Assembly: GCA_017590115.1 (NCBI GenBank)
Contig: JAGGNK010008670.1
Location: 7,448,541-7,512,540, forward strand
Origin: Montifringilla adamsi
Taxonomy: Eukaryota; Chordata; Aves; Passeriformes; Passeridae
Length of the DNA: 64,000 nucleotides
Reading direction: 5' to 3'
Below, one piece after another: positions 11,372 to 24,763 of this stretch; position 1 is the first letter of the stretch, and every line of letters starts with the position of its first letter. The notes beneath the pieces are model-generated. The model did no database searches. It was given only the letters and a program-made list of their open reading frames with translations, and had not been told where the DNA came from. The translations under genes and the position numbers were made by a program.

Positions 11372-12966
11372 GTTAGTTTTGATTATTCCCCACTTCTTTT
11401 TCTTTTCCCCTGTTCTGTATACTTTGCAGAAACAGTTACCCAATGAGTAAAATTTAGCTGGAAGCATGAAACTGCTTGTTAGATTCTATGGATCTTTAGA
11501 GTAATCTGCTGGAGCTGGAAGGAAAACATAGAAGTTTCATTCTGACTGATTTCACATCCCTATTAATTCCATCGGCCTTTTCTCCATTAGTAAAAAGAAC
11601 TTAAAACTGTGAAGGAATGTTACTGCTTGGGATACAGGCAGTTCCCAGTGTGTTCAATGTAATAATTATAATAGGTAAATCAATAATATAGAACATTGTA
11701 TTTTGTTTAGAATTTAAAATTTTTCCAAAGATGTGTGGTTTTGATTTTTGCAAACACTCAAGCAATAGGACTATATGGGTTAAAATACCTTTGGCTTGGA
11801 ACTTTTTAGCAATTGAATTTAACATTTACATGAACTCATAGTAGCACTCTAGTATCTTTCAGTTGTAGATGAATAATGATATAATGAGATTAAACTGCAC
11901 GCTGAAATTCAGCTGAAATTTTGAAAATTCCTGAGCAGGCCACAGAATAGACATATTGAGACTTTTGCTGAACTGCTTGAGTTCCAAGGAATTTCATCAT
12001 GAGCTCCTGGCTAATCTAAGAACAAAGGAACCACCTATGTTAGGTAAATAAATAATTAATTTTTGATTCTGCACTCAGCTGTTCTAATTCCTGTGACCCA
12101 GTTCTGAAACAGTCAGAGATCCCAGTGAGAGACACTGTAATTTCAAGCATTTGTTCAAATGAAAACTCAATATTTAGATCACAGGAAACATGTGGGTTAC
12201 AGTAAGAGAAATAACCTGTTGGCTGAGTCTCGAGTCCCTGACCTTTCTGTTTCAAGGCTGTAAGGACAGAACTGTTCAGAGCAAAGATGGGCTGGAGTAG
12301 CATCAAGTGTGCAGCCCCTGGCTCTGTGACTTCATGGACACAGAGCTGCTGCAGAGCAGAAGTGATTTAGTGGGAAAGTACTTCTGCCAGGACCTGCAGG
12401 CTCTTCCCTCCTTCCCTGGCTTGCTCAGCAGCAATAAAGCTCATCTGGCTCAGAGTGAGCCCCTTCTGGGATTCAGATGCTGCAGAGGTTCATGGGTGAC
12501 CTTACCCAGCTACAAATAGTTGACTTTTATCTCAAATATCACATTCACATGAATATCACTAGGAGGGCTGCTCAGTCTTCTGGGACATTCTTCTTCTTTC
12601 CAAACACAATTCCTTTTTTCATAATTTTTCCATCTTGTTGTCCCTAGTACCATATTTTGCAGATTGTTAGATTGCCATCCCCAAGGCTAGTTTTGTTATT
12701 TTATTTATTATGCTATGTTATTCTTAATTTATTTTAACTTAAAAAAAAAAATACTTTGAAGAACAAGTGATGCCTCTGTCTACTGAAATAGGAGCAGTTA
12801 CTTAAGTAGTGATTGTTATTTATGCCCTTGAACTGAGCTGGAATTTGACTGGCAGCTGAGGACCTCAGCAACACTTGGGTAGCCATTGCCCAGAGGAGGC
12901 ATGGCCAGATACAGCCCCTGCTGCCAAACAGAATAGGCAAACCAGACAAAAGAATGGGGTTTAACC
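11372..12966. other. Noncoding unique DNA, nothing recognised
   Basis: Frames up to 88 codons occur on both strands at 12040-12519 without motifs. An A run of about 11 lies at 12741-12751. No gene is supported. Confidence 0.55.
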
Positions 12967-13025
12967 CTTTTTTACATATAAGAATTGAGGCACTTGGATA
13001 TTGGGTTACTTATTCAGGTCTATGG
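12967..13025 (+). repeat. Possible MIR-like SINE fragment
   Basis: 'ccttttttacatataagaat' followed by 'tgaggcacttgg' and 'gggttacttattcagg' follows the MIR order of 'ccattttacagatgagga', 'ctgaggcacagag', 'ggttaagtaacttgcccaag'. The similarity is patchy. Confidence 0.35.
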
Positions 13026-13538
13026 TATGAAATAAGTTTTTACCTCCTGTATTTCTGTATGTGCCTTAACCACAAATTATCCCTCAGGCAAACTTACCTG
13101 TCATTTTGGTAGTTAAATTAGATTTTCTCCTGTGGTAGCTTCTACAAGTTTAAACTTGTTCTGAGAACATTTCAGAAAGGACAAGTTGTTGCAGACCCAT
13201 GCTTAAAGGAGGGGGGTACATTGGACCACCAGCTCCTGGGGTTTTTTTACTTCAAGAAAGCATGAGTGTTTCTTCTATTTAGACCAGTGTGATTGCATTG
13301 GAGATATTTCTTCTAGAAGCAAATTCTGTATTCCACAAATTGTTTATGTTAAGAAAATTCCTTGGTTTGAATAGAGTTTAAATTCAAAATAGAATTTTAC
13401 TTCAGTTCCTTTCAAATGTGGAACCAAATCCTGGCTGCTGCTGTAGTTGGCTTGTAAACAGTGCAATTTCAGCAAGAAAGAATTATTGCTCATGTCTAAT
13501 GAAAAACACCCCTTGTAGTTAGGTAAATGAAAAGGAAT

Positions 13539-13600
13539 ATCCCCATTTTGTAGGAGGAAACAGAGATATATTTTTACAGTGCTGCACCCAAGGCTCTGCA
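13539..13600 (+). repeat. MIR-like SINE fragment
   Basis: 'atccccattttgtaggagg' followed by 'aaacagag' and, after a gap, 'gctgcacccaaggctctgca' matches the MIR core order of 'atccccattttacagatgag', 'gaaactgaggc', 'acttgcccaaggtcacaca'. The spacing is close to that of the family. The copy is old and divergent. Confidence 0.5.
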
Positions 13601-14949
13601 TGTTCATAGGGCCAAGCTCCTTTAAAGTGAGTTAAAAGACAGTTCTGTGCTACTGTTTATATGGCAGAAAACCCCAACAATGTACAACAAGTGGGGTTTT
13701 TGTCTTATTTTGCCTGGCTTGCTGTTTTGCCAGGTGCTAATCCTACAACCTACCTTAAGTCTCATAGTCCTCCTCCTATTTTTCATTGCAGGATAACAAG
13801 TATCTTGACTGTAATCTATTAATTGAATTGAATAAACTTGTTTCCCTAGCAGTGAGAGCATATTGTTTGCACACAGTGTCATCCCAGGCCCTCCAGCTAT
13901 CGAAAGATTGCCAGATATGTTTATTAAACCCCCTGAGCTTGGAAAGAACACAGAAAACTGTCATCTAGAGCAATACGAAAGTGCCTATCTCAGCTGGGGA
14001 TCTGGCTGTTATGAATAAAGGAAGAGTTTGTGGCAGAGTTTTGAGATGTAAAGAGAAAAGGCTTCCCTATGGTGCAAATGTGTTGGAACCCTCAGGCGAG
14101 AAAAAAAAAATAGAATTGTTGCTGGCAGTACAATGTAATTATTGAGTTAGTCTGCAGCAAGGCCTTCGAGCTTCTGAGGTAAAGAACTGGTGCCTTTGTT
14201 TTTTCTTTTCTCTTCCTCCTCCCCCAAATCAGGACAATTAAAATTTTGCAATTCCAAATTTTTTTTTTTCCTTATTACTAGTAGTTGGACCACAAATATC
14301 TACCAAATTTCCAATGATTTTGTGGGATGATAGGTTTCAAAGTTCTCATTTTGAATCTGCTTCCTTTCCTATTTTGTTTTGAGTGCAATGCAAACTAGTC
14401 AATAATGAAAAGATGTAGGGAACAGTAAAACCTCTAAACTATGCATTACTGCCGCTGGACTCTCAGCTGTGCTCTACCTGGGCTTTACTGAGCTTTTCCC
14501 TGTTGACATCAGAATTTAACCTACATACAACAGAACCAGAGCTAAATCTAGATAAAATTGTCTCTGAAGAATGTTTATTTCTATTAACATGAAATCTCAT
14601 ATACCTGAGGCGGATTAGATTAAAATATTTCTACATCAGCAGCTGCTAAACTTTTTTCATCCTACTTAGAGGTTGATAATTTACTGCAAACTAAAAATAG
14701 AAACTCAAATAATATTATAAAAAGGGAGATAATTTCTGTTGGTCTGATGGCTCCACTTGAAATTGTGATGTGTCTTTGGGAGCTGTTGATGCTTCAAGGT
14801 ATTGTTGATGCCTTATACTCCTTTCCCCAATCCTCTCTCTTAATCTTTAGAAAACCCTTTCTGGCCATCTTGGAAAAGAGACTTGTGTTTCATATTAATT
14901 ACACTTACAATTTTTGTTGTTCACATGTACTATTGTCTTATTTTAGTGC
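13601..14949. other. Noncoding unique DNA, nothing recognised
   Basis: Short frames overlap on both strands at 13622-13968. I see A/T runs near 14101-14110 and 14262-14270. No gene is supported. Confidence 0.55.
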
Positions 14950-15020
14950 TAAGATAATAATAGTAATATTAGTAATAGTAATATTATTGTTATTGTGTAT
15001 TTAATATTATTGTTATTGAT
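14950..15020. repeat. Imperfect TAA/TTA trinucleotide-type array
   Basis: Repeated 'aataatagtaatattagtaa' and then 'attattgttattg' units give a degenerate trinucleotide repeat. The first half is TAA/TAG-rich and the second TTA/TTG-rich, so the two halves are partly complementary and could fold back. Confidence 0.7.
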
Positions 15021-15198
15021 GTTTTAAAAAGGAAGCAAAAGTGTTATAGTTGCTGATTTTGCAGGCCTGAGGTGCATAGAGTATACCCTTTTAATATTTT
15101 ATGGTGAGAGCACATGGAAACTGTGTTGTGGTAAATGATTTGTGAGGTACAACTCAAACAAGGGCTGATGCTTACCTCTGGTTCCTATCAATTGCCCA

Positions 15199-15240
15199 AG
15201 GCAATGGGGATCTTTCCATTGACTTTGGTGAGCTGTGGAA
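15199..15240 (+). repeat. Fragment of old palindromic amniote repeat class
   Basis: 'caatggggatctttccattg' followed by 'actttggtgagctgtgg' closely follows the common reptile/bird repeat wording 'caatgggagtctttccattg', 'acttcaatgggctttgg'. About 42 bp is recognisable. I infer an ancient non-autonomous transposon remnant, of the same general class as 4490-4615 and 54885-54940. Confidence 0.5.
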
Positions 15241-17398
15241 GGGGTTTCACATGTCTATATCCAAAGTATGTTGTTGTCATTGATTATTTATATTGTTGTC
15301 GTACCCCAAGGCTCCAGTCTAGATCTCTGGATCCTGTTGTGCTGGATCATTATGGGAGCACCCAACTAACGCTGCTCCTGAAGCTCTTTCAGCCTAAAGA
15401 GAATGGCTGTTTGTGGAACAGTCCTTTTCTAGAAAGAGTCATTTGATTCACATGACACATGAGAGTGACCTGCCTGTGTTTTGGCTACCCTGGCTCTACA
15501 TTACAATCCCTGCTGCTGTTGTCAGTAAGCCAAAACTAGATACAGTTGGGTTTTTTCATTCCTGAAACTTAAGGAAGGAGTTTATGTTTACAGGCATGTA
15601 CCCCCTTACTTTCTGTTGTAGTGGACTTAGATTTTCCTGGCTTTTCAAAGGGGAATGCAATTTGTGTGAAATTGCTGTTGCTTGCCCTTATGCATGAGGT
15701 TTTCATAAAATATTTTTATTTGTTATCCAAGGAGAAGTATTATAATGTACCTGTGGTCTGTTCTCTTGTATCTTTTAGGAGAGGCAGACTTATTTCTTCA
15801 CATCACTAATTGAGAACTCAGACTCTTGAGATTTTAAGATTCAGGTTTTCACTGCTAGCCTTGTAGATAGGAGATAAGAGATTCTAAATGTTTGATTTGA
15901 TTATGGACAGAGGACCATAGCTTTAGTCATGTTTGGTCATGCAGAACTCAGAGCTTACACCGACTTGGGCAGAGTAAGAAGTTACAGCTGCAAGATCTCT
16001 CATGAACACAATATACCCATCACATCTCTCACTATGAACTCCGTAGGTAGGAGGAAAACTACTAAACTTTTGTATGTAGTGTTCCTCACCTTTGCTCTGT
16101 TTGTGGTGTTTCCTGGACATGGGCTCTGGGGCAGCCACATGTCTGGCTACCAGGAGGCATAAAACAGGAATAGGTCTCACTACAGCAGGGAGTTAACTCT
16201 GTGATGGCATTTTTTGGTAGATGGGAGCTGTGAGGATGTGTTGTTACTCAGAAGTGATGAAGTCCACCTATTTGCAACCTGACCTGTACCTCTCATTCAT
16301 TGTTGCCAAATTTATGTGTTTATCGACTTCGTCTCACGAGATTCTTTGCTGATATTGAAGCCTAATGGAAAGGATTAAGTGGATGATTTTCTTCAGTGTT
16401 GACTCACAAGGGAGATAGTAGCTGTTTGGTTTCAGCAGAACCTCAGACAAGTCCCTGTTAGCCCACCAGTCCTCACCACTCAGGTTTAGCCTCACCTCCC
16501 TCAAAGCCCTCATAGTGCCTTTTGTAAAATAATTCTGGATTCTGCAGGTTTTCTGTAAAGCACACAGACTTTCTCCTGAGCCCACAAACAGATGGGAACA
16601 TGCAGGCCCTTATTATGCTTTTCAAGTGATACCACTAGGAATGTGTTACCTTGGAGCTAAAGCTGTTTTGTTCCATTTGTGATCTGTTTGCAGGAGTTTC
16701 CCCAGTTTGGAAAATCCCACCAGTTTCCTTTTCTGCTAGTAACTACCTGCTTTGTTGTAATTAACATGACACAGTCTGTAACTATTTCTCTGTACTCTCC
16801 ACCAATAAAGGGGATACTCAGCTAGGAGATCCAGATGTTGTTCTCAGCTGGATTGCTGGCCTGATATTGAAGGCTAACTTTGTACCTCATTTGAAGGCAC
16901 AACTTTGTGCCTCACTGGTTTGTTTTCCCCCATGCCCTCTGTGACCTGTGCTTACCATGGGGACCTGTCTCTTCTGAAACATCAGCTCTGCAGTACATGA
17001 TGCATTTTCTCTGAGTGCTTGCTCACTCACCTCCTTTCATAGTTGACTTCAGATATGTGATTCAGTCTTTGTCATTTAATAAACATTGTGCTCTAAAATA
17101 AGTAGTAGTTAAAATCAAGCAGTAGATTACTAAAGGTGCTTTAATTATGTTTTTACAGTATTATGAGCTCTGAAAATACTAGGAGACCGCTTTCACTAGG
17201 AAAGATAGTAGTCCTTGTGACTCTTGAATATCTGGGAAGCATTTTTTTTCCCTGCCAGGGAACTGAGAAGAAATTCTGTAGCACCATCTGTAGCTCAGGT
17301 TTTTGCTTGCAAATATAGATGCATTTACAGCATAAAGCAATTTTCAGTTTACATAGATGTCATCTTGAACATTTCAAATTATCTTTATATAAATAGAA
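15241..17398. other. Noncoding unique DNA, nothing recognised
   Basis: No repeat or gene is recognised. A splice-acceptor-like stretch ends at 16693 with 'gtaact' 45 nt later, but this is unremarkable. Frames of 77-85 codons at 15923-16180 on both strands mirror each other and are not convincing. Confidence 0.5.
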
Positions 17399-17533
17399 GC
17401 TTCAACAAGGGTTTGGACAATGCTCTTGGGCACATGGTGTGACTCTTGAGGTGGTCCTGTGCGTGGCCAGGAGTTGGACTCGATGATCCTGATGGGTCAT
17501 TTCCAACTCAGCATATTCCATGATTCTGTGATA
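17399..17533 (+). mobile_element. CR1 LINE, truncated 3' end
   Basis: The last roughly 135 bp of a CR1 non-LTR retrotransposon is present in plus orientation. Recognisable blocks run in order: 'gacaatgctcttgggcac', 'tcctgtgcgtggccagg', 'agttggactcgatgatcctg', 'atgggtcatttccaactcag' and the tail 'attccatgattctgtgat'. CR1 copies are typically 5'-truncated and end in short ATTCT-type repeats instead of poly-A, as here. No reverse-transcriptase region remains. This wording is typical of bird, especially songbird, CR1 subfamilies. Confidence 0.92.
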
Positions 17534-18539
17534 TGTATATGTATGAATTTTGCTCACCTGAATTTGTTAGCACAACTCCCAGAGGTTTCAGTGGGTCAGA
17601 GCCTTTTCTGGTGTCCCTCTTTCACTGGGGATTTTCAGATTTCAGTTTGGATTTTGATGATGAACTGCCCAGTTTAAAACTCCTGACAAAGGAACATTGT
17701 AGGAAAAATATTTTTCAATTAAAGCTTTTTTCTTTGATGTTTTGAAGTAAACAAAACAGATAAAAAGCTTTATTCTGAAAATAAAGGAAATTTTCACACT
17801 GTCGAAAAAAAGGAAAAAAATCTGTAACAATAATGAAATTGCTGTGAAAATGATCCAATTTTTTTAGGTCTTCTTGTAGAATGAAGATGTAGGACTGTCA
17901 AAATATTTGTTACCAGCTCTAGATTTCATTCCAGAAATTACATTAGTTTTGCTTCACAGGGTTTTTCAATTTCACTTTCAGATCTTGGAAAATGAAAAAT
18001 ACCACAATAAGTCTTTGTTAATGCAAAGATCCCTGCATAATACCTGAAAAATATTGAAATATTTTAGGTCACAGAAAGCCAAATGATTGCTTCCTGTTTT
18101 TAAAATTCTTAACTTTCCTTACAGAAAATCTTACACTATTTTAGGTGTTTTGCTCCTTCTGTTATGACTTGTTTATCTTGCTGGGGGAGGAAGGATAAAC
18201 CAAATGAGTTGGATGACTTTATAGTAAAGTAATTTTTTCACAGGTCTTTTACCCAGAATGACAGACTGTGTTCCCTATTACCCCTTTACACAGCTTTCAG
18301 TTGTTATGATATTGTATATATGCATTAACAAATAAAGGAATGCATCCACAACAATTATGTTCCTCTTCTGCTTGATTTAGTTGTCAGCAGGCATTCACGA
18401 CTCTGTAAAGTATCTCCTTCACAGCCTTGTCAGACATACCTTTTTCTCCCCATAATGTCAACTTAGTACAGCAGGCAGGCCAGGTGAGCTTGGCTCACTT
18501 TCAGGTTTTGTCTGTCTCTTTATCTGAAATTTTTAAAGG
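17534..18539. other. Noncoding unique DNA, nothing recognised
   Basis: AT-rich and repeat-poor. No gene is supported. Confidence 0.55.
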
Positions 18540-18790
18540 GGGATGTCAGAAGAGGTAATTGCCATAAATTACACACTGTCTGTTGTAAATTGTGATGAGA
18601 ACATAATTGAAAATTGAGCTGAGAGGCACTTCCTGGATTCGAGCCGTGTGAGAGCCAGAGGACAGCCCCAGCAATTTGCGGGGGGCCTGCAAAGTCATTT
18701 TTTCCACCCCTCTCTCCAAAACTGTAATTGATTCCGCTGCTGTACGATTACACTCCTGTGTCAAGGGTTGGCCTGAGGGTCCTGGAGAGG
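18540..18790. promoter_or_regulatory. Candidate conserved noncoding element
   Basis: About 250 bp of even-composition, repeat-free sequence with several retained CpGs in an otherwise CpG-poor region ('attcgagccgtg', 'tttgcgggg', 'tgattccgct', 'gtacgattaca'). It also has homeodomain-like cores ('gaggtaattgccataaatta', 'ctgtaattgattcc'). This texture is typical of conserved enhancers, but no alignment was possible. Confidence 0.28.
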
Positions 18791-21700
18791 GTTATGGAGA
18801 TGATTCTGTGGGGCTACACAAATAATTGACTTGTTTCATTTGAGTACTGAGTGAGGGGAATACCAGCTTTTTCCAACAGGAGAAGTGGAGCTTGACTGCC
18901 TGCACAGAGATGTCACTGCTCAGAAAGGGACATTGTTCAAGGTTCCCAGGCATTGTGTATGTCTCTGGTGTATTTCTGCCTCTCTCAGGCACTGCTCAGG
19001 TGGAGATAAGTAGTAGAGTTGGGGGAGGGGGAATAGTTAATTTTACTCTCTTTTCCACCCACTTTTCCCTCCTCTTTTCATCTCAGCTAAATAAAAGCAT
19101 GAAACACTAAAGAACAAATCGACTTAAGTAGGTATTATTGCTCACAGCAGAGACCCACTGCTAGAAGAGTTGTGATGGAAATGATAGATACAGAAATCCC
19201 TACCAGGAGAGGAATGAGTTGAAATTTTCTTTGGCCACTAAACCTTGGTGATGCTGTCCCAGTTCAGCATCTTTTCCTTGGTGTCCAGGGTCACCCCAGC
19301 TGGCAAGAGAAGAGCTCATGGATCTGAATTCCTCTATCTCAGGAGGAATTCAGTGTAGCAACATTGGCAGGGAACTGACCCACCCAGAGTTCACTAGAAA
19401 ACACAACTACTTTGTTCACAACAAACCCCAGCCCAGTTCCAAACTATGAATTTGAAAGTTTGGCCCCATTTTATGGAAGCACTTCTGTCTTGCGCTGATT
19501 TAAAGTTTTAGGTGCATTTACGTTCTTTTAGATCTGTTTATATATATTGTCAACCCAGAACAACTAAATCTCTGAAAAAGAAATCACCCTCCTGTGAGGG
19601 AATGTTAATTGTCATATTGCATAAAAGAACTGTGATAAAATGGATTTACTACAGTCTCTCAGCAGATGGAATTATGGAAAGCTGAGGGTACTGCTTTCAT
19701 ACTTATGGCTCATGTGAAAATAAATGTGTGTATGTGTGTGCACTTAAACAGAAATATTTGCCTTGTAGCCAGTGGTTTTCAGCCTCTGCCTCTGATGAGA
19801 TTTAAATAAAAATTTTCATTGCTTTGGGGAGAAAACCCTCAAGCTCTGAATCTAACTTATATTTTGAGTTCTTCTCACCCCATTGAAACCTCAATACTGC
19901 TACACTAGCCTTTTGTAGGTGTAATTGTTGATGGTATTTCCCAAGAGGGACAACCTTTTTTGTAAAAGCCTCAGGAACTCCTGGATAGTGAATAAGCAGT
20001 AGCAAAGAGAACAACCCTCTGTGGCTGGAATCCTTGGTCCCACAGCCCTGGGATAATCTTTACTGAACTTAGTTTCTTAGAGAATTCCCCTGGAAGCTGA
20101 TTTGGGAGAAGAGTGAGGCAGAGAGCCAAGGCTCAGCATGAAGACATACAGTTCCTAGTCCTTTCTTTCACTTCCTGCAGAACTAGAATTTCACAGACAT
20201 GATATCTCATGTATATATATATGTATTAGACATTTCTATAAATTGTAATGAGTTGGTTTGCATGTTTAGAAACAGTGTATTTAAAATATTCATTCCACGG
20301 CAAAGTTTAATTTATGATGGAAAAGGGACAGCTTTACCAGGCTTCTTCCTCAAACAAAACAGGCAGCAGGACTCTGCTGGGCTAAGTTGAGTGGGTACTC
20401 TGAGATAACAAAGATGAAGGGATTTTAGGTAGCTGTAGTTTCTGGTGATTCTCCAAGTTCTTTGTTGGCTACTGCACAGATGCAAGAAGTGCTGCTGGTA
20501 GGTTACATTACAGACCTGATAAAATTATTGCCTTGGCTGAAAAATGCTTTTTGTAGGAGAGCTGGGGAACAGACTGGGTAGAAAAACAAAAACAGAAGCA
20601 ATTTTAATGGCACTTTTTTTTAAAGTTAGGATTTTTTTTCCTATTTTTGACATTTGCATCTTAATTCCAAAATGAACAAAAAGTATCTGGCACATACTTG
20701 GATGGCTTTATGTGGGCTGTTGCAAAGGGGGCCTGGCCTTGGCCAGCAGTGGTGTGAGCCGCATTCCGTGCTTGTTAGACCTGATGATATCAGGATTTCT
20801 TCATCCTGCATATTCAATGGAGTTTTTGTGCAGCTGTTGGGTTTTGTCATGAATTAAAATATTGCCCTTCAGGAAAAACACCAAGGCACAGGTTTCAGTC
20901 TTTGGAAAATGGTTGAGATGCCAGTGAGATGAGTCTTTGGTTCTCCAAGGACACAATTTTCTTTTTGTTGTGGTTTTCAGACCTGTCCCATTAGTACTAC
21001 AGAATTATTTAAGTGTTGTACAAATAACTGTCACATATCTGGCGCACCTTCAGTTCCCAACTGGACACTGGAAACAGCAGGTGAATAATTGTGATCCTGA
21101 GGTACAAACAGGAAAACTGCACTGTCTTATCCTCAGAAGGTTGAATTCTGGGGAAGGATTGCACTGATGGGTAATTGATGAAGTAATTTTGGATCAGAGA
21201 CTTAACAATGGAGATTCTATGGTTTAAGTAGTGGTCAGCATGGTATCTTTTCTGCAAAGTTTCTCTGGATTTAAGCACTGGTGACATAAGTGACTTGATC
21301 TATATTTTATGTCACTGCAGGTCTGACTATTTGTTTCATTTAATTTGATTGGACTCATTTATTAAACCGACAAGGGGGGAGTTAACTGCCGTACTGGAAA
21401 ATGTGGAAATTACAGTCTTTTGTTTCAGTAAGCCAATTGGTTTTCTGAACAGAAAAACCCAGGCATCATATCTTGAAAGCAATACAAAGCAGATTAGATT
21501 GTGAAGAAACCTTCATGTCAAATAACCTGCAAAGAAAAAAAAACAATCTTCCAAGGGCAATGAGAAAATACTCGAGTTGTCTTTTACTTTAAATGAGAGT
21601 CAACAAAAATGCGCAAAGAAAAAATATTAAACATGTTTTATTTGAATGCATGTTCATGGATTGCAGTCACATTTGGACAAAAAAGTCTTCTAAGAAGCTG

Positions 21701-21835
21701 AGGTTGATGGCAGAGGATACAGGAGTTTTCTCTTTATCCACAATGAAAACTGCTTTTACTGATGCTGGAATGCTGAGTAAATTAATCTTTTCAATACAGG
21801 GGTTTCAACAGGTAGATACAAACAGAATAAATATT
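18791..21835. other. Noncoding unique DNA, nothing recognised
   Basis: No repeats are recognised apart from short GT- and TA-rich patches (19722-19742, 20211-20224). Open frames are 92 codons or fewer and carry no known motif. A G-rich patch lies at 19020-19031. Confidence 0.55.
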
Positions 21836-21850
21836 AAAAAAAAAAAAAAA
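21836..21850 (+). repeat. A15 mononucleotide run
   Basis: Fifteen consecutive A bases lie within a 131-codon plus-strand frame (21593-21988), where they encode a lysine run. That argues against the frame being a real gene. Confidence 0.9.
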
Positions 21851-24763
21851 GTTCAAGTAAAAGAGGGCATGCAGTTCCCCCCTAATCAATCTGCTATGAA
21901 TAAAGTGATAAAACTCTTTTGCAAAGACAGGAAAAAAATGCTACCAAAAAATCCCTGGTCTCAGGATGCCATCTATTTAGCTTATTAGGAAGAAGATTGA
22001 GATGCAGTTGGATCTGTAGTCATCTTCTTGGAGGGAGAAGTGCCTTTTAGAAGTTGGCTGAAAGAATTTCTCTGCCAAACCCCAGAGTAAATTTCTGAGA
22101 CTTTATAATGTGCAGGTCATACAAAAAGTGTGTCAGACAGGTAATAGCAGCAGACCTTTGTTTGTAGTCCAGGTAATGGTTAATGTTCTGGGAGCATTTC
22201 AGGTTTGGACTATTTAGCAAGGAACGTTACAAGAGTCAACAGAAAAAAAGTTGTAGTGGGACAGATGCACATGTCAGGAACAAGGTTTGTGTTTTTTAGT
22301 ATCATGGACAGTTAAGTGTTGGCATAAACTCCCAAGAGAAAGCTTGGATTTTCCATCTGGGGAAGATGTGCAATCCAGAGATTTGTTGGCTCAGTAGGGG
22401 ATTAACTGGATACAATTCCATAGTCTGTGCTGTACTTTATCCCACAACATGGTATCTTTTTGCCTTCAAAAGATTTGATTCTTCTAGAAACTGGACTTAA
22501 AAACTCAGGTAGCATGATACATGCTCTATATTGCTAGTGATTATCCCAGCTGTAACAATAAAATCTGGTTATTAACCCAGCTGTAGGAAGAGCTGCTCTG
22601 TCTGGCCCTTCTCTCAGGTTAGTTTAACTGATGGCTTAGGTTCCATTTTGTCTTTCAGACCACATAAATAATGGGGAGTGATAGTTTCAACTCCAACAAA
22701 CTATAACCATATAAGACATGTGTTATTGGTTTTGGTTTGTTTTTGACGCAGGATTTTAGAGCAACTTTTAAATCCTTTAGTTCCAAAAGCAGGAGGCTTC
22801 CCTTGCCTTTTTAAACAGCACTATTAATAGCCCTGAGTGAAGTGGTCCTGACTTTTGATAGAGGACAGTGGCTACATGCCACATGGATCAATCTGTATGG
22901 CCATTCTCTGATCAATACTTCATGGTGCCTTTTCCCATAATGCTCTAAAAGTCTTTTTAGTATTTGGCTAAACTTGTGGCACATAGTGTTCATCTCATTG
23001 TCTAACTCCAGGCATGACAATTGTTCTCATTTATTCAGGGAGTTTTCTGCTTTAATGATGGTAAGAGCAGTAATGGGTTACAGGTGAAAATAAACACACA
23101 ATTAGCACAGTCAGGGTGTGTTGGTGCTGACTACTCCTTAATCAGTTGCAATTAACACTGAATGAGTGTTCACTCTAAATTCCCTCAGTACTCATGTATT
23201 TGACCACAATAACAAATTTATGTCTATATGGATGCTGAGGGGTTTTTTGCTACCCAAAAGATCACTGAGATTTATAGAACATTTTGTGTCTTGCACAGAT
23301 ATCTCAGGTGATAAAGCATGAAATAAAATGCAATAGCTTCAGTACAGGCAGAAAGCAGGTATTTAAAAATCAATGCATTTGGTGTGTAAACAGCTTGACA
23401 GTTAAATACCTAAGGCCCGTGGCAGAAATTAGGCCTGAAAACTACAATTTACATAGAATAGAATGGTGGCTAATTGCAGATATTTGGACTGAATTCCTGC
23501 TTTGTCAGCAAATGTTGTATGAACTTTGGTCACGTGAATTTGTCTTTGTGTCTTTTCTGTTAAAAAAAAAGAAAAATTAAAAAAAAAAGTAGTGGGGGAA
23601 TAGTGCACTATCCTTTTTCACATAAAAAGAGGTGTATGCTAAACACAGAAGCAAGTTGAGACCCTGTGGACACAGTAGCACTGAAGGTGGGTAGCACAAG
23701 ATGAAAAGGTGGATTAAAGGTACAGACACGGCATTCAAACTCCCCTCTACCCCAGTTTAATTGTTGTGGTTTATTTGCAATTTTCCTATTTGAGCTAATT
23801 GCTTAAAAAGCTTGTAGGTGTGTTTGTAAAGTGAGAATTCATAAAGAAGATTAAAAATAAGGTAGAAGTTCTTGGTTTCCTTCATAACAATGAGCAAGTT
23901 TTCAGCACATTTGCCTTCTCCATGCTGAGGGGCATGCTCACTTGTAGCTCGCTTGTTCTAAGGGGATTCTCAAGTGCTTGGGTGGCACTTTTGGGACTGT
24001 GAAATCCAGGTGTTAAAAGTTGTATCTACAAAAGCAATATGAGGGTGTCTGGTGCTGGGGACCTCGCATTCACACTGTATGTTTTGGGATAGACTTTGTT
24101 CAAAACTCCCTCTAGCCTGCCCATGTTTATCTGAATGTCCATGAACAGTGTGATAAACCTGGATAAAGAATTAAAAATTGAATTGGGAATAATCATGAAC
24201 TACCTCTTCCAGTTCAGTCTCACGTGAAAAAAAGTTTGTGTGCACTAAGATCAGTGTGTTGGGAACTAAAGCACAGCAAATGGGGACGTCAGGAGTTTTG
24301 ATTCCTAAACACACTCTTGACCTGAATGCTGATGTAGATATTGCCACATAACTAGTTAGGCTGGAAAGAAGTGATAATACACTCACAGTTAAGGTACTCC
24401 TCTCAAGGTTATTATTTTTTTCAATATAAACATTGAAACCAGTATATTTAAATATACTGAAGGACCAAGAAGGACAAAGAAACATCAGACCACTTTGTGC
24501 TGGACACTACAATGGTATTTAGAGAGGGCCTGCCCCAAAGGCTTTTCAGTTTGAGAGCCTGAAGCGGCTGGTTCAGTGGGAGGAAGTAAGGATTTACAAT
24601 TCCTAGCCTTGAAAATTACCTTCCCTGCAGCTTTGGTACTTTTAGTTCAGATCAGTGTTGATGGGTTTAAATGAAACATGAATAAAAGTTCAGCAGCAGA
24701 GCTCTACCCTCAGGTCTCTTAGCTTCTAGTCTTGTGAACTATCTACAAAACCACAGTGAACAA
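21851..24763. other. Noncoding unique DNA, nothing recognised
   Basis: The only local structure is a weak 31-bp-offset duplication near 22540-22589, where 'cccagctgta' occurs twice in similar context. An A-rich patch lies at 23562-23588. No gene is supported. Confidence 0.55.

Noticed and set aside
21593..21988. 131-codon plus-strand frame
   Set aside because: It runs through an A15 homopolymer giving a lysine run, and no motif is recognised.
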